Source: Paenibacillus amylolyticus
GTDB lineage: Bacteria; Bacillota; Bacilli; Paenibacillales; Paenibacillaceae
Direction: 5' to 3'
Assembly (NCBI RefSeq): GCF_003719335.1
Contig: NZ_RIAS01000012.1
Span: forward strand, 154,013-218,012
DNA length: 64,000 nt
Below are positions 7,788 to 16,271 of this stretch, one piece after another; position 1 is the stretch's first letter, and each line of letters opens with the position of its first letter. Below the pieces are notes generated by a model. The model made no database searches, was not told the origin of the DNA, and saw only the letters and a list, made by a program, of their open reading frames with translations. The translations under genes and the position numbers were made by a program.

Positions 7788-9155
7788 ATGAACAACACGG
7801 CTACGGCAACTCCGATGGAACGGACTAGCATACGAGAAGGATTAATTGTGGCCTTACTTGGCTTCACCGTTGTGCTCGTTGTGATGAACACGATGATGTT
7901 TAATCTGGCTCTGCCCAAAATTGCGGCTGAATTCAAGCTGACCTCTGTCGCTTCGTCCTGGATTGTTACGGGTTATTCCATCGTATTTGCGATTTCCTCG
8001 ATTACATTCTCCCGTTTATCCGATTTTGTGCCGATACGCAACCTGTTTACTACCGGGCTTACGTTGCTTGGAACTGCATCCGTATTGGGTTTCTTCAGTG
8101 ATCACTTCATTGTTCTGCTCGTTGCCCGTCTGGTTCAGGCCGCAGGCGCAGCTTCCGTTCCGGGACTCGCGATTGTGCTGATTACTCGTTACATTCCGAA
8201 TGACCGCCGGGGTAAATCCATGGCCGTCATCATGTCTGCCAGTTCGCTGGGACTCGGACTCGGCCCGGTGCTTGGCGGCAGCATTACTCAGTTTTTAGGA
8301 TGGCATGATCTGTTTATCGTCACAGGTTTGGCGCTATTTTTGATTCCTGTTTTTTATAAACTGTTACCGCGAGAAACGCCGCAAAAGGGTTCCTTCGACA
8401 TGCTCGGCGCAGTCTTGCTTGCCATCGGTACAACCGGGATTCTGTTATTCCTGACTTCGCGTCAGGTCATTACACTCATCATCGGGGTGAGCGCACTGCT
8501 GCTGTTCTGGTTCCGCATTCGCCGTGCAGCTGACCCGTTTGTGCAGCCCGCATTATTCAAAGACAAAAAATATATGATCCTCAGCTCGCTGGGTATTGTA
8601 TCTTACATTAATAACTTCGCCACATTGTTTCTGCTTCCGCAGGTTTTGGCACATCTCTATGGACTGACACCCGCACAATCAGGACTTGTCATCTTCCCAG
8701 GTGCGCTCGTGTCGATGCTATTGTCCAACCGCATTGGGCGTATGATTGATCGTCATGGCAATACGTTGCTGCTGAAGTTTGCACCTTGGCTGCTCCTGGC
8801 GGCTGCTGGACTGTTTGCTCTGTTTGCAGATCAAAGCATCTATGCCATCATGGTTGTATACATGCTGCTCAGCGTTGGTTTCTCTTCCTTGACGACCAGC
8901 GTATCCAACGAATTGTCGGGCAATCTGTCCATGGATCAAGTGGGCGCAGGCATGGGACTGTTCCAGCTCAGTCAATTTTTCAGCGGTGCATTCAGCGTAG
9001 CCGTAACCGGGGTTGCTTTGACCGCGATGCAGAACATGCAGCTATCTTCAGCGTATAGCTTCATTTTCTGGGGTATGACTGCGGTTGGCATCGCTTCGGT
9101 TATCTTTTCGCAAATCTATCTGAGAATGCAGTCACGGAAACATAAGGTCGCCTAA
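7788..9155 (+). CDS. MFS drug-type exporter (DHA2-like)
   Basis: A 455-residue polytopic membrane protein, with the first helix at about residues 20-42 and 12-14 helices in all. FSRLSDFVPIRNLF matches MFS motif A, and LGLGLGPVLGGSI matches the antiporter motif C, so proton-coupled export is likely. Overall it looks like the DHA2 (TetK/TetL/LmrB-like) branch, although the substrate is unknown. AGGAGG lies six bases before ATG 7788. It is divergent from the ArsR repressor, which probably controls it, and is followed by a strong terminator. Confidence 0.88.
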   Translation: MNNTATATPMERTSIREGLIVALLGFTVVLVVMNTMMFNLALPKIAAEFKLTSVASSWIVTGYSIVFAISSITFSRLSDFVPIRNLFTTGLTLLGTASVLGFFSDHFIVLLVARLVQAAGAASVPGLAIVLITRYIPNDRRGKSMAVIMSASSLGLGLGPVLGGSITQFLGWHDLFIVTGLALFLIPVFYKLLPRETPQKGSFDMLGAVLLAIGTTGILLFLTSRQVITLIIGVSALLLFWFRIRRAADPFVQPALFKDKKYMILSSLGIVSYINNFATLFLLPQVLAHLYGLTPAQSGLVIFPGALVSMLLSNRIGRMIDRHGNTLLLKFAPWLLLAAAGLFALFADQSIYAIMVVYMLLSVGFSSLTTSVSNELSGNLSMDQVGAGMGLFQLSQFFSGAFSVAVTGVALTAMQNMQLSSAYSFIFWGMTAVGIASVIFSQIYLRMQSRKHKVA

Positions 9156-9175
9156 TTCTAAACAGATTGAGCAAG

Positions 9176-9215
9176 CCAGAAGGTACTGTCATCCGACAGG
9201 ACTTCTGGTTTTTTT
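9176..9215 (+). terminator. Terminator of the MFS gene
   Basis: CCAGAAG (9176-9182) pairs with CTTCTGG (9202-9208), enclosing a CTGTC/GACAG inner stem, and is followed by seven T. Confidence 0.9.
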
Positions 9216-9260
9216 ATTTTCTCGGGGTGATTTTGATATCATCGATAAAAGGAAAATAAA

Positions 9261-9288
9261 CAAAAGAGCCTGATCATGATCAGACTCT
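9261..9288 (-). terminator. Terminator of the NTF2-like gene
   Basis: AGAGCCTGATCA and TGATCAGACTCT form a tight stem with one mismatch; the minus-strand side is followed by TTTTG. It lies 33 bp past the stop at 9321. Confidence 0.75.
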
Positions 9289-9320
9289 CCACGTAAAATG
9301 TATAATCATTTAGCGGTTGT

Positions 9321-9773
9321 TTATTCAAACAGATCCAGGCGCAGACGTTTCAAGCTGGTATGCTGAATGCGCCACTGTCCATCGATCTTGACAAATGTTT
9401 CGTGATAATGCCCAAATCCGTGGAAGGATTTGTTCTCATTGCCTTCCGGGAACGTCACCCAGTCCTCCATCGGAGAAATAACCTTCGCTTCGGTCGCAGA
9501 TACGAACTCCACCTCTGCACTATGTACATGATGCACAGTTACCGCCGGGTCTACAAGGTCACGGAACACTTGTACAATCGTGTCACGTCCAGTCAGAACG
9601 GGGATCGGATTGCCTTCCGTACTGAAATCAGCAACGGCATCCGGGGCAAATACATCACCGAGTTCGTCCCAAGCTTTCGTATCAATATAGCGGCAATAAC
9701 GCGCCTTGGTATTTCTAATATTTTCGAGTGCAAGCAGTTGCTCCAGTTCCGTCATCGTCGTCGTTTGGCTCAT
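9321..9773 (-). CDS. SnoaL-like/NTF2-fold protein
   Basis: A 150-residue protein with a typical SnoaL-like layout: an N-terminal helix with ALENIRNTKARYCRYIDTKAWDELGDVFAPDA, a GRDTI helix, the HHVHSAEVEF strand, and a terminal strand IDGQWRIQHTSLKRLR. Such cone-shaped alpha+beta barrels include hydratases, isomerases, dehydratases and pure binding proteins. The paired His in VHHVH could line a pocket. ATG 9773 is the frame start. It stands as a single gene with its own terminator; the substrate is unknown. Confidence 0.82.
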   Translation of the reverse strand: MSQTTTMTELEQLLALENIRNTKARYCRYIDTKAWDELGDVFAPDAVADFSTEGNPIPVLTGRDTIVQVFRDLVDPAVTVHHVHSAEVEFVSATEAKVISPMEDWVTFPEGNENKSFHGFGHYHETFVKIDGQWRIQHTSLKRLRLDLFE

Positions 9774-9949
9774 GTGTTTGTTTTCCCTCCAGAGGTGTAA
9801 GATGCGATTAAGTATGTATTTATAGTATCTTCCTTATTGTAGCATTGCCCTTCTGTCAGGCACAACGCCAAACCAAGTGAGAAACCCAAAAACATTACCC
9901 AATCTTACTGGAATAGAAACATACAAGAGCCACACTAGAGCGGTAAAGA

Positions 9950-10357
9950 CTATAGCGAATGAGCTTCCCTCATCTGGGATGCCAGTTCTGACATTTTTTT
10001 GTGATGCAAGAAATTTTCCATCTCTTCCTCAGCCTGAACCATAACCTGCTGGATTAAACACGCTGCATTATGATTCTGTGAGCATTCAAACAAGGAAGCC
10101 TTGCCTTCGATAGCATGAATGATTTCAAGAAAAGAAGGATCAGGGTTCCTGCGGCTCAGTCGATAACCGCCATTCGCACCGGAGGTGGATTCAATCATGC
10201 CAGCCTTGACCAGTTTAGTTAGTATTTTGGATAGGTACGTTGGAGAGACTTTCTGAAATTCAGCCAGCTGATGTACGCTGATCAGCTGCTCAGGCGCAGT
10301 GCTAACCAGATATAACATCGTGTGCAGCGCATAGTTGGTCGCTTTGGAATATTTCAT
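9950..10357 (-). CDS. Rrf2-family transcriptional regulator
   Basis: A 135-residue regulator starting MKYSKATNYALHTMLYLV, the usual Rrf2 opening, with a winged helix (ISVHQLAEFQKVSPTYLSKILTKLVKAG) and the wing GANGGYRLSR. Two Cys (ECS and AAC, about 10 residues apart) stand in the region that holds Fe-S ligands in IscR/NsrR; a third Cys is not evident, so cluster binding is uncertain. ATG 10357 is preferred: GAGGTG lies seven bases upstream and the protein begins exactly at the family N-terminus. The frame upstream to 10510 is spurious and would run into the AraC gene. Confidence 0.87.
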   Translation of the reverse strand: MKYSKATNYALHTMLYLVSTAPEQLISVHQLAEFQKVSPTYLSKILTKLVKAGMIESTSGANGGYRLSRRNPDPSFLEIIHAIEGKASLFECSQNHNAACLIQQVMVQAEEEMENFLHHKKMSELASQMREAHSL

Positions 10358-10490
10358 GAGAGGACACCTCATTATATACGGATTTAATTTATCCATAATA
10401 GACCTGATTGAAGGCTCTGTCAAACGAATGTACATGAGAGTTACAAGGTAGATGGCTCTGCCGGAAGATTGCTTCATCCATTTTTCTTCC

Positions 10491-11330
10491 TTATTTATGG
10501 TACAACCCACGGTAATCGGTAGGGGTCATGCCCTCATGTGCCATAAACTGACGGTTAAAATAGCTCGCATTGGGATATCCCGCTTCCTCGGCAATCTGCC
10601 CAATGTTGGCAGACGGGCGTTCAAGCAGCCATTGCTTGGCCATCTGCAGCCGTGAACGTGTGATAAACTCCATTGGCGTCATCTCCACGGCATTTTTGAA
10701 TATTTTGCAAAAATAATACGTACTTACCCCTGCCCGATCCGCCCAGTCTTGTAACAGAAAAGGCTCACACGCCTCCTGCTGCATCTGCGGCAATAGAGAG
10801 AGTACTCGGCTCTCCGTTTTACTCGTGGTACGTGTGTTCTTGAGTGGCACCGCATGTTGTACAAATTCCGCCAGCAAAGCATAGGTCAACGTGGATAACT
10901 GGGCTGGACGAAGCATCCGGTTCTGTTCCACCTCTTCAAGCAGCGCCAGATGAGCGTCTTCCCAAGAATTGCGCTGTCTCAATGTCCATAAAAGGTTGCG
11001 GTGCAAGCCCCGCTCCAGCATATAATCATGCAGCCGTTCCCCGTAAAAATGAACCCAGCGCACATCCCACGGTTCATCTTCGCTACTGTAATAGTGCTGC
11101 CGCTGATGCGGGAAATAAAGCACCGCTTGACCTGCCCTGAGCTCATGCACTACCCCATCCGCTTCCACGTATCCTTTACCTGCTGCAACATAGTGAATGT
11201 TAAAATTGCCCAGTACCCCTGCCTCCCGCAATACGGCGTGCTCCGCATGATTTGTATAATGTCCAACGGACTCGGGGTAACAGAAATAGGGGATATCCTG
11301 CAGCGTCAGCAATACGGTTTGTCTCATCAC
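10491..11330 (-). CDS. AraC-family regulator
   Basis: A 279-residue protein with an N-terminal cupin-like sensing half (GKGYVEADGVVHELRAGQAVLYFPHQRQHYY) and a C-terminal double helix-turn-helix of AraC type (LLQDWADRAGVSTYYFCKIFK, then IGQIAEEAGYPNASYFNRQFMAHEGMTPTDYR). The layout is typical of regulators of sugar utilisation. Translation may start at GTG 11330 or ATG 11327; GGGGTGA lies eight bases upstream of the GTG. It is divergent from the Gfo/Idh/MocA and aldo/keto reductase genes, which it probably activates in response to a sugar. Confidence 0.88.
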   Translation of the reverse strand: MMRQTVLLTLQDIPYFCYPESVGHYTNHAEHAVLREAGVLGNFNIHYVAAGKGYVEADGVVHELRAGQAVLYFPHQRQHYYSSEDEPWDVRWVHFYGERLHDYMLERGLHRNLLWTLRQRNSWEDAHLALLEEVEQNRMLRPAQLSTLTYALLAEFVQHAVPLKNTRTTSKTESRVLSLLPQMQQEACEPFLLQDWADRAGVSTYYFCKIFKNAVEMTPMEFITRSRLQMAKQWLLERPSANIGQIAEEAGYPNASYFNRQFMAHEGMTPTDYRGLYHK

Positions 11331-11448
11331 GGTTGGTTCACCCCATTAAGCAATATTGTGTTAATTCAATTCAATATATTATCATTTTAATTCATTCATC
11401 TATTCTTTATAATCACAATATACATTCAATTACAGGAGGAAACAAGTT

Positions 11449-12453
11449 ATGAATTCTGTTCAAAAGTTACGCTGGGGCATTCTCGGCAGCGCCAACATTG
11501 CGATAGGTTCCGTTATTCCTGGCTTGCAGCAATCGGAGTTGAACGAGGTTACCGCTATTGCCAGCCGTGATCTCGATAAAGCACAGCAAACCGCTGATAA
11601 ACTAGGAATTGAAAAGGCTTACGGAAGTTATGAAGCCATTTTAGAAGATGATTCAATTGATGCCGTTTACATTCCACTTCCGAATCATCTGCACCGGGAA
11701 TGGACGATTCGCGCAGCACAGGCTGGCAAACATATTTTATGCGAAAAACCACTCGCTCTCACGGAAAAAGAAGCGCTTGAGATGGTTGAAGCTTGTGCAG
11801 ATGCAGGCGTGCATCTGGCTGAAGCATTTATGTACCGCCATCATCCGCGTTATGACCAGATTCGGGAGATTATAGCCAGCGGCGAGATTGGTGAAATTCG
11901 TGGCATCCACAGTACATTTTCGTTTAACAATTCCGGTTCATCCGGCAATGTACGTTTCCGTAAGGAATGGGGTGGCGGCGCGCTGTACGATATCGGCTGT
12001 TATTCCATTAGTGCGGCTCGCCTTCTGCTGGGACAGGAGCCGAAGGCGGTAACCGTTATCGGTATGTTCTCACCAGAGCATGATCAGGTGGATATGATGG
12101 CTTCCGGGTTGCTTGAATTCGATAACCATGTTGGCGTTACGTTTGACAGCAGTATGTGGGCAGCCTTCCGTAATACGCTGGAGGTGCTTGGATCTGACGG
12201 TATTATCGAAGTCCCTTCTGCTTATATCGCTCGTACAGACAGCAGCTCTAACTTCTATGTTACGGCAGGCGGTGAACGCCGTGAAGTTGAGGTGCAACAG
12301 GTCAATCATTATGCACTACAAGGTGACGATATGGCTCGCGCTGTACTTCAGGGCAAAGAGCTTCGTTTCGCTCCTTCGGATGCGGCAGCCAATATGAAAG
12401 TCCTTGAAGCTTGTCTTCGCTCGGCAGAAGAACGTACACGAATTACGCTGTGA
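11449..12453 (+). CDS. Gfo/Idh/MocA-family oxidoreductase
   Basis: A 334-residue NAD(P)-dependent dehydrogenase-like protein. An N-terminal Rossmann motif WGILGSANIA (residues 9-18) is followed by the YIPLPNHLH strand and the family signature CEKPLALTEKEA with the substrate-site Lys; the C-terminal GFO/IDH half contains KEWGGGALYDIGCY with the usual catalytic-region Asp. AGGAGG lies nine bases before ATG 11449. It is followed closely by an aldo/keto reductase in the same orientation and is divergent from an AraC gene. The sugar or polyol substrate cannot be read from the sequence. Confidence 0.88.
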   Translation: MNSVQKLRWGILGSANIAIGSVIPGLQQSELNEVTAIASRDLDKAQQTADKLGIEKAYGSYEAILEDDSIDAVYIPLPNHLHREWTIRAAQAGKHILCEKPLALTEKEALEMVEACADAGVHLAEAFMYRHHPRYDQIREIIASGEIGEIRGIHSTFSFNNSGSSGNVRFRKEWGGGALYDIGCYSISAARLLLGQEPKAVTVIGMFSPEHDQVDMMASGLLEFDNHVGVTFDSSMWAAFRNTLEVLGSDGIIEVPSAYIARTDSSSNFYVTAGGERREVEVQQVNHYALQGDDMARAVLQGKELRFAPSDAAANMKVLEACLRSAEERTRITL

Positions 12454-12550
12454 GGCGCGAACTAGAGACCATATGCTCTACAAGAAACTGCAAAGAACGG
12501 TAAAACTTCAAAACGAATTGTACCCTTATATAAGAGAGGACGGTTTATCT

Positions 12551-13501
12551 ATGGAATACATTGAAATCGCTGGTGCTGGGAAAAAAGTCTCCCGACTAAT
12601 CAAAGGAACAGATTATTTCTTCCATGATACGTATGAGAAAGCTGCAACAAATCTGGATGCATTTATGGCGATCGGCGGTAACACGGTGGATACAGCGCAC
12701 ATCTATTGCGGCGGACAGAGCGAAGAGGTACTGGGGCGATATATGAAGGAACGCGGCAATCGCGACCAGATGGTGATTCTCACCAAAGGGGCACATCATG
12801 ACCAGAACGGACCTCGCGTGAACGCCGATGCAATCCGCAAAGACCTAAATCAAAGTCTGGAGCGGTTGCAGACGGATCATGTCGAGCTGTACGCACTGCA
12901 TCGGGATGATCCCAACATGCCTGTCGCTGCCATTCTGGAGGCACTGAACGAGCACATCGAATCTGGAAAAATCGGCGCCATCGGCGCCTCCAACTGGACT
13001 TGGCAGCGGTTAGAAGAAGCTAACGCTTATGCCGCCTCCCACGGTCTGAAAGGATTCACGTTCAGCAGCCCGAACCTCAGTCTCGCCAAAGCGAACGAGC
13101 CATTCTGGGCAGGCTGTGTATCAGCAGATGCCGAAACGCTCGCATGGCATGAGCAATCACAACTGCCGCTTCTGTCCTGGTCTTCCCAGGCTCGTGGTTT
13201 CTTTACTGGTCGATTCACACCTGAGGTACGCGACAATGCGGACTTGGTACGCGTATTCTACAGCGATGGCAACTGGGAACGACTACGTCGTGCCGGGGAA
13301 TTGGCTGCATCCAAGAATACAACGGCGATTCAGATCGCCTTGGCCTATGTATTGAATCAGTCCTTCCCAACCTGTGCCTTAATTGGTGCACAAAATCAAG
13401 CTGAGTTGCTCTCCTGTGACGAAGGCTCCCGCATCACACTTACGCCAGAAGAGATCGCCTGGATCGATCTCGCGAGTGAGGTTAAGCCAGCAGGTGTCTG
13501 A
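12551..13501 (+). CDS. Aldo/keto reductase
   Basis: A 316-residue (beta/alpha)8 NADPH-dependent reductase of the AKR superfamily. The catalytic residues are visible: Asp in NTVDTAH, Tyr in HIYCGGQSE, Lys in ILTKGAHH and His in YALHRDD. A GAIGASNW strand and an ALAYVLNQ C-terminal segment are also typical. ATG 12551 is chosen: it has GAGAGGA about ten bases upstream and the protein begins at the family N-terminus. An upstream extension to 12404 overlaps the preceding gene and is not needed. Probably co-transcribed with the Gfo/Idh/MocA gene for oxidoreduction of a sugar. Confidence 0.85.
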   Translation: MEYIEIAGAGKKVSRLIKGTDYFFHDTYEKAATNLDAFMAIGGNTVDTAHIYCGGQSEEVLGRYMKERGNRDQMVILTKGAHHDQNGPRVNADAIRKDLNQSLERLQTDHVELYALHRDDPNMPVAAILEALNEHIESGKIGAIGASNWTWQRLEEANAYAASHGLKGFTFSSPNLSLAKANEPFWAGCVSADAETLAWHEQSQLPLLSWSSQARGFFTGRFTPEVRDNADLVRVFYSDGNWERLRRAGELAASKNTTAIQIALAYVLNQSFPTCALIGAQNQAELLSCDEGSRITLTPEEIAWIDLASEVKPAGV

Positions 13502-13578
13502 GGATCACACCCTGAAGTTCTAAACTTTTCTGAATGCAAAAAAACAGATCATGAAATAAACCACAAATATCAAGCTAA

Positions 13579-13624
13579 AAAACGGGATCAAGGTCACGGA
13601 ATTTCCGCCTTGTCCCGTTTTTTT
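13579..13624 (+). terminator. Terminator of the oxidoreductase/AKR operon
   Basis: AAACGGGATCAAGG pairs with CCTTGTCCCGTTT (one bulge), with an inner CGGAA/TTCCG stem, followed by a run of T. The A-run on the left makes it potentially bidirectional. Confidence 0.88.
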
Positions 13625-13838
13625 CATAGCTGTGCAACTGAACTAATATAGGGACGTCAGATAAACGGCGTGCTCCAAGCAACTGAACGTTAGCTTGGGC
13701 CTGCTGTTTTGGGCAATTTCACCTCAAAACCGCAACCGCAACCGTCGCAAAGTATACTTACTCACTGATGCACAGTAAACCCCTCATTTTTAGCACATTG
13801 AGCCAGCGGTTATATCCAAAAGACACGTACCGAATTTC

Positions 13839-14031
13839 TAACGATCACAGATGACGCTATTTCGCCTATTTCAGCCTATTCTCAAATCTAACGATCATGA
13901 GGAACGTTATTTTCAGATTTCACCTTCAATTCTGCTCTTTTGGGGGCATTTTTGGAGAAATAGCGTCGCTGGTGATCGTTACATTGTTCAGACCGCCAGA
14001 ATCATGCAAATAAGCTCATCTGAGATCGTTA
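13839..14031. repeat. Symmetric array of four 28-bp repeats
   Basis: Four copies of a motif close to TAACGATCnCAGnTGACGCT followed by ATTTcgCC. Copies 1 and 2 are on the plus strand at 13839-13866 and 13889-13916. Copies 3 and 4 are on the minus strand at 13954-13981 and 14004-14031. The starts of copies 1 and 2 are exactly 50 bp apart, and so are the starts of copies 3 and 4, giving a mirror-symmetric 193-bp unit. The 22-bp spacers between copies do not match each other, so only the motif is conserved. It lies in a roughly 690-bp gene-free stretch (13502-14188) that otherwise holds two terminators. Confidence 0.8.
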
Positions 14032-14082
14032 GCGCATTTCTTATTGTTCCGCACACACTTTTCCTCCGCAGATTACTAACAT

Positions 14083-14122
14083 AAAAAGGACATTCTCCAC
14101 CACACTACGCTGGAGAATGTCC
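14083..14122 (-). terminator. Terminator of the Gfo/Idh-isomerase operon
   Basis: GGACATTCTCCA (14088-14099) pairs perfectly with TGGAGAATGTCC (14111-14122); the minus-strand side ends in five T. It lies 67 bp past the stop at 14189. Confidence 0.88.
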
Positions 14123-14188
14123 TCTATTGATCGCGAACCAAATGCTTATTTCATCCTATTTACAAGCTATTACGACCTATTAAGTCTG

Positions 14189-15211
14189 TTACAGCTTAAC
14201 GATCTGACCTGTTTTCTCGGATTCAAACGCAGCCAGAATGACTTGAAGGGAACGCAAGCCCTCTTCCCCCGAGATGGATGGAGGCGTCTTGGTTACGATG
14301 GATTCTACGAATGCATCGATTACGCCGCTTGGCACTTGTTTTTCATTGGTAGCCATTGCGCCAACTTTGTACGTTTCAACCGTACCATTGGTCAACTCGA
14401 CGATAACCTCGTCACCATCTACTGTACCGATCTTCATTACGCCATTTTCACACCACAGCACGGTGCTGTTGTCTCCGCCTCTGTATTGTGTCCAGCTGGC
14501 TACGAGTGTACCGATTGCGCCGCTCTTCATGCGAAGCAGACATGTGGCATTATCATCCACATCCGTGCCTTCTTTGTGCAACGTGCTGATGAACCCAGCC
14601 ACTTCGGATACTTCATCGTTCAGCAAATAACGGATAAAGTCGGATTTGTGCACGCCAAGGTCACCCATCGCGCCCATAATGGCTTCTTCTTTGCGGAAAA
14701 ACCAGCTCCCTGCCCCATCTAAACTCCAGCCTTCCGGACCCGGATGACCAAAAGCAGTACGGAAGGTCAGCACTTTGCCCAATCGGCCGGAATCCAGAAT
14801 TTCTTTTGCTTTCACGTGAGGAGGCATCAGACGTTGGTTGTGACCCACCATCAGATATACGCCGTTTTTCTTAGCCGCCTCAATCATTTGCTCGCCTTCT
14901 TCAGTGGAAACCGCCATCGGCTTCTCAACCAGCACATGCTTGCCCGCATTGGCAGCGGCAATCGTCATTGGTGCATGCAGATAGTTCGGTGTGCATACGC
15001 TCACCGCTTCTACTGTTGTTTCGTTTGCAAGCAATTCCTCATAACTGGAATACGCTTTACCGCCGTACATTTCAGCCATTTCCTGCGCCCGCTCCACAAC
15101 CGGATCAGCAAATGCGACAAGTTCTACGTTCTCATTGGCAGCGTACTCTGGAATATGTCTGCGCTGAGCGATGGCTCCACAACCGAATACAGCAACTTTA
15201 ATTTTACTCAT
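14189..15211 (-). CDS. Gfo/Idh/MocA-family oxidoreductase
   Basis: A 340-residue dehydrogenase with the Rossmann motif VAVFGCGAIAQ near the N-terminus, SVCTPNYLHAP, the signature VEKPMAVSTEEG with the conserved Lys-Pro, and MGDLGVHKSDFIRYL, which carries the Asp and His of the active-site region. ATG 15211 is chosen (AAGGAG ten bases upstream) over TTG 15217, which is too close to that site. It lies downstream of the TIM-barrel isomerase gene on the same strand with a 50-bp gap. The pair resembles inositol- or keto-sugar-utilising modules, but the substrate is unknown. Confidence 0.88.
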   Translation of the reverse strand: MSKIKVAVFGCGAIAQRRHIPEYAANENVELVAFADPVVERAQEMAEMYGGKAYSSYEELLANETTVEAVSVCTPNYLHAPMTIAAANAGKHVLVEKPMAVSTEEGEQMIEAAKKNGVYLMVGHNQRLMPPHVKAKEILDSGRLGKVLTFRTAFGHPGPEGWSLDGAGSWFFRKEEAIMGAMGDLGVHKSDFIRYLLNDEVSEVAGFISTLHKEGTDVDDNATCLLRMKSGAIGTLVASWTQYRGGDNSTVLWCENGVMKIGTVDGDEVIVELTNGTVETYKVGAMATNEKQVPSGVIDAFVESIVTKTPPSISGEEGLRSLQVILAAFESEKTGQIVKL

Positions 15212-15261
15212 GTACAAAAGTCTCCTTTGACAATTAGATTCATGTTTGAGTCGTTTAACTC

Positions 15262-16038
15262 TTAAAACTGGTTCAGGTAGTTTTGTTTCAGCCAGTTGTG
15301 ACTGTTCTCAACGCTCTCAAGCGGAGGGTTCTGGCATACGTCTTGTTCCACGATCAGCCACTGCACGCCTGCATTTGTTGCGCTTTCAATAACAGCTGGC
15401 AGATCCACTTCGCCTTGTCCCAGCTCCAATGTTTTCATCTGACCCTGCTCGTCTTTGCTGAAATCTTTCAAGTGAAGCAACGGCAAACGGCCCGCATATT
15501 TATTAATATACTCGATCGGATTTTGTCCGGCAAATTGTACCCAACATACGTCCATTTCCACTTGTACCGCTTCTGGAGTCGTTTGAGCGAACATCGCATC
15601 AAAAGCATTCGCATCCCCAACTTGGCCATGGAATTCGAAGTCATGGTTGTGGTAACCAAAGATCAAACCTTGCTTTGCCGCTTCGGCTCCATACTGTTGC
15701 AACTCTTCAAACAGCTTTGTCCAGCCTTCTGCATTGTCCGGGCGATCTTCCGGCATCAGATAAGGGCAGATCATATATTGTGCATCAATTGTTTTCAGGT
15801 AATCAATTTGTTTTTGCAGGTCTTCGCGCATCGCATGAAGGGACACGTGGCTGCTGAAACCTTTTAGACCCAGCTCATCTAGCAGCGCTTTCATTTCCTC
15901 TGCTGGAATGTCGCCATATCCGGCAAATTCAACCCCTTCGTATCCAAGGGCGGCCACTTTGCGCAGTGTACCACGAAAATCTGCTGCAGTTTCATCACGA
16001 AGTGTAAAAAGTTGCAAACCAATGTTCAATTTTTTCAT
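15262..16038 (-). CDS. Sugar phosphate isomerase/epimerase (TIM barrel)
   Basis: A 258-residue AP-endonuclease-2-like TIM barrel protein of the xylose-isomerase/IolE/hydroxypyruvate-isomerase superfamily. Metal- and substrate-site segments are visible: GYEGVEFAGYG, FGYHNHDFEF, VEMDVCWVQFAG, LLHLKDF and WLIVEQD, in the usual order and at the usual spacing. AGAGGAG lies just upstream of ATG 16038. It is the first gene of a two-gene operon with a Gfo/Idh/MocA oxidoreductase, divergent from an AraC regulator. Likely role: isomerisation or dehydration of a polyol-derived keto sugar; the substrate is not readable. Confidence 0.87.
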   Translation of the reverse strand: MKKLNIGLQLFTLRDETAADFRGTLRKVAALGYEGVEFAGYGDIPAEEMKALLDELGLKGFSSHVSLHAMREDLQKQIDYLKTIDAQYMICPYLMPEDRPDNAEGWTKLFEELQQYGAEAAKQGLIFGYHNHDFEFHGQVGDANAFDAMFAQTTPEAVQVEMDVCWVQFAGQNPIEYINKYAGRLPLLHLKDFSKDEQGQMKTLELGQGEVDLPAVIESATNAGVQWLIVEQDVCQNPPLESVENSHNWLKQNYLNQF

Positions 16039-16271
16039 GATAGATACTCCTCTGCTCTCAAATTTGCTTACATTGCTCTATCTGGTATCATCCTAACGCA
16101 AAACAGGCTAAAATGAACATATACAATATAGTCAGAACATGAACTATCTGATCAAATTTTATTTCCATCCTGAATTGTCCTATCATTTCAGCTGTTTGAC
16201 TGTACTCTAGACAGGATGATGAATCGTTAACGTTAATACAACAAGATCGAATGTTTGGGGGGCGTACATCT

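Noticed and set aside
9950..10510. Long form of the Rrf2 regulator starting at 10510
   Set aside because: The extra 51 residues precede the family N-terminus and overlap the AraC gene; ATG 10357 has a proper ribosome site.
12404..12550. N-terminal extension of the aldo/keto reductase
   Set aside because: It overlaps the preceding oxidoreductase gene in another frame and lies outside the family fold.
13839..14031. CRISPR array
   Set aside because: Copies alternate in strand (two direct, two inverted) and are only four; spacing is 50 bp but spacers are 22 bp and no cas genes are near.
13851..14084. 77-codon plus-strand open frame
   Set aside because: It runs through the four-copy repeat array and a non-coding stretch; no ribosome site and an implausible composition.
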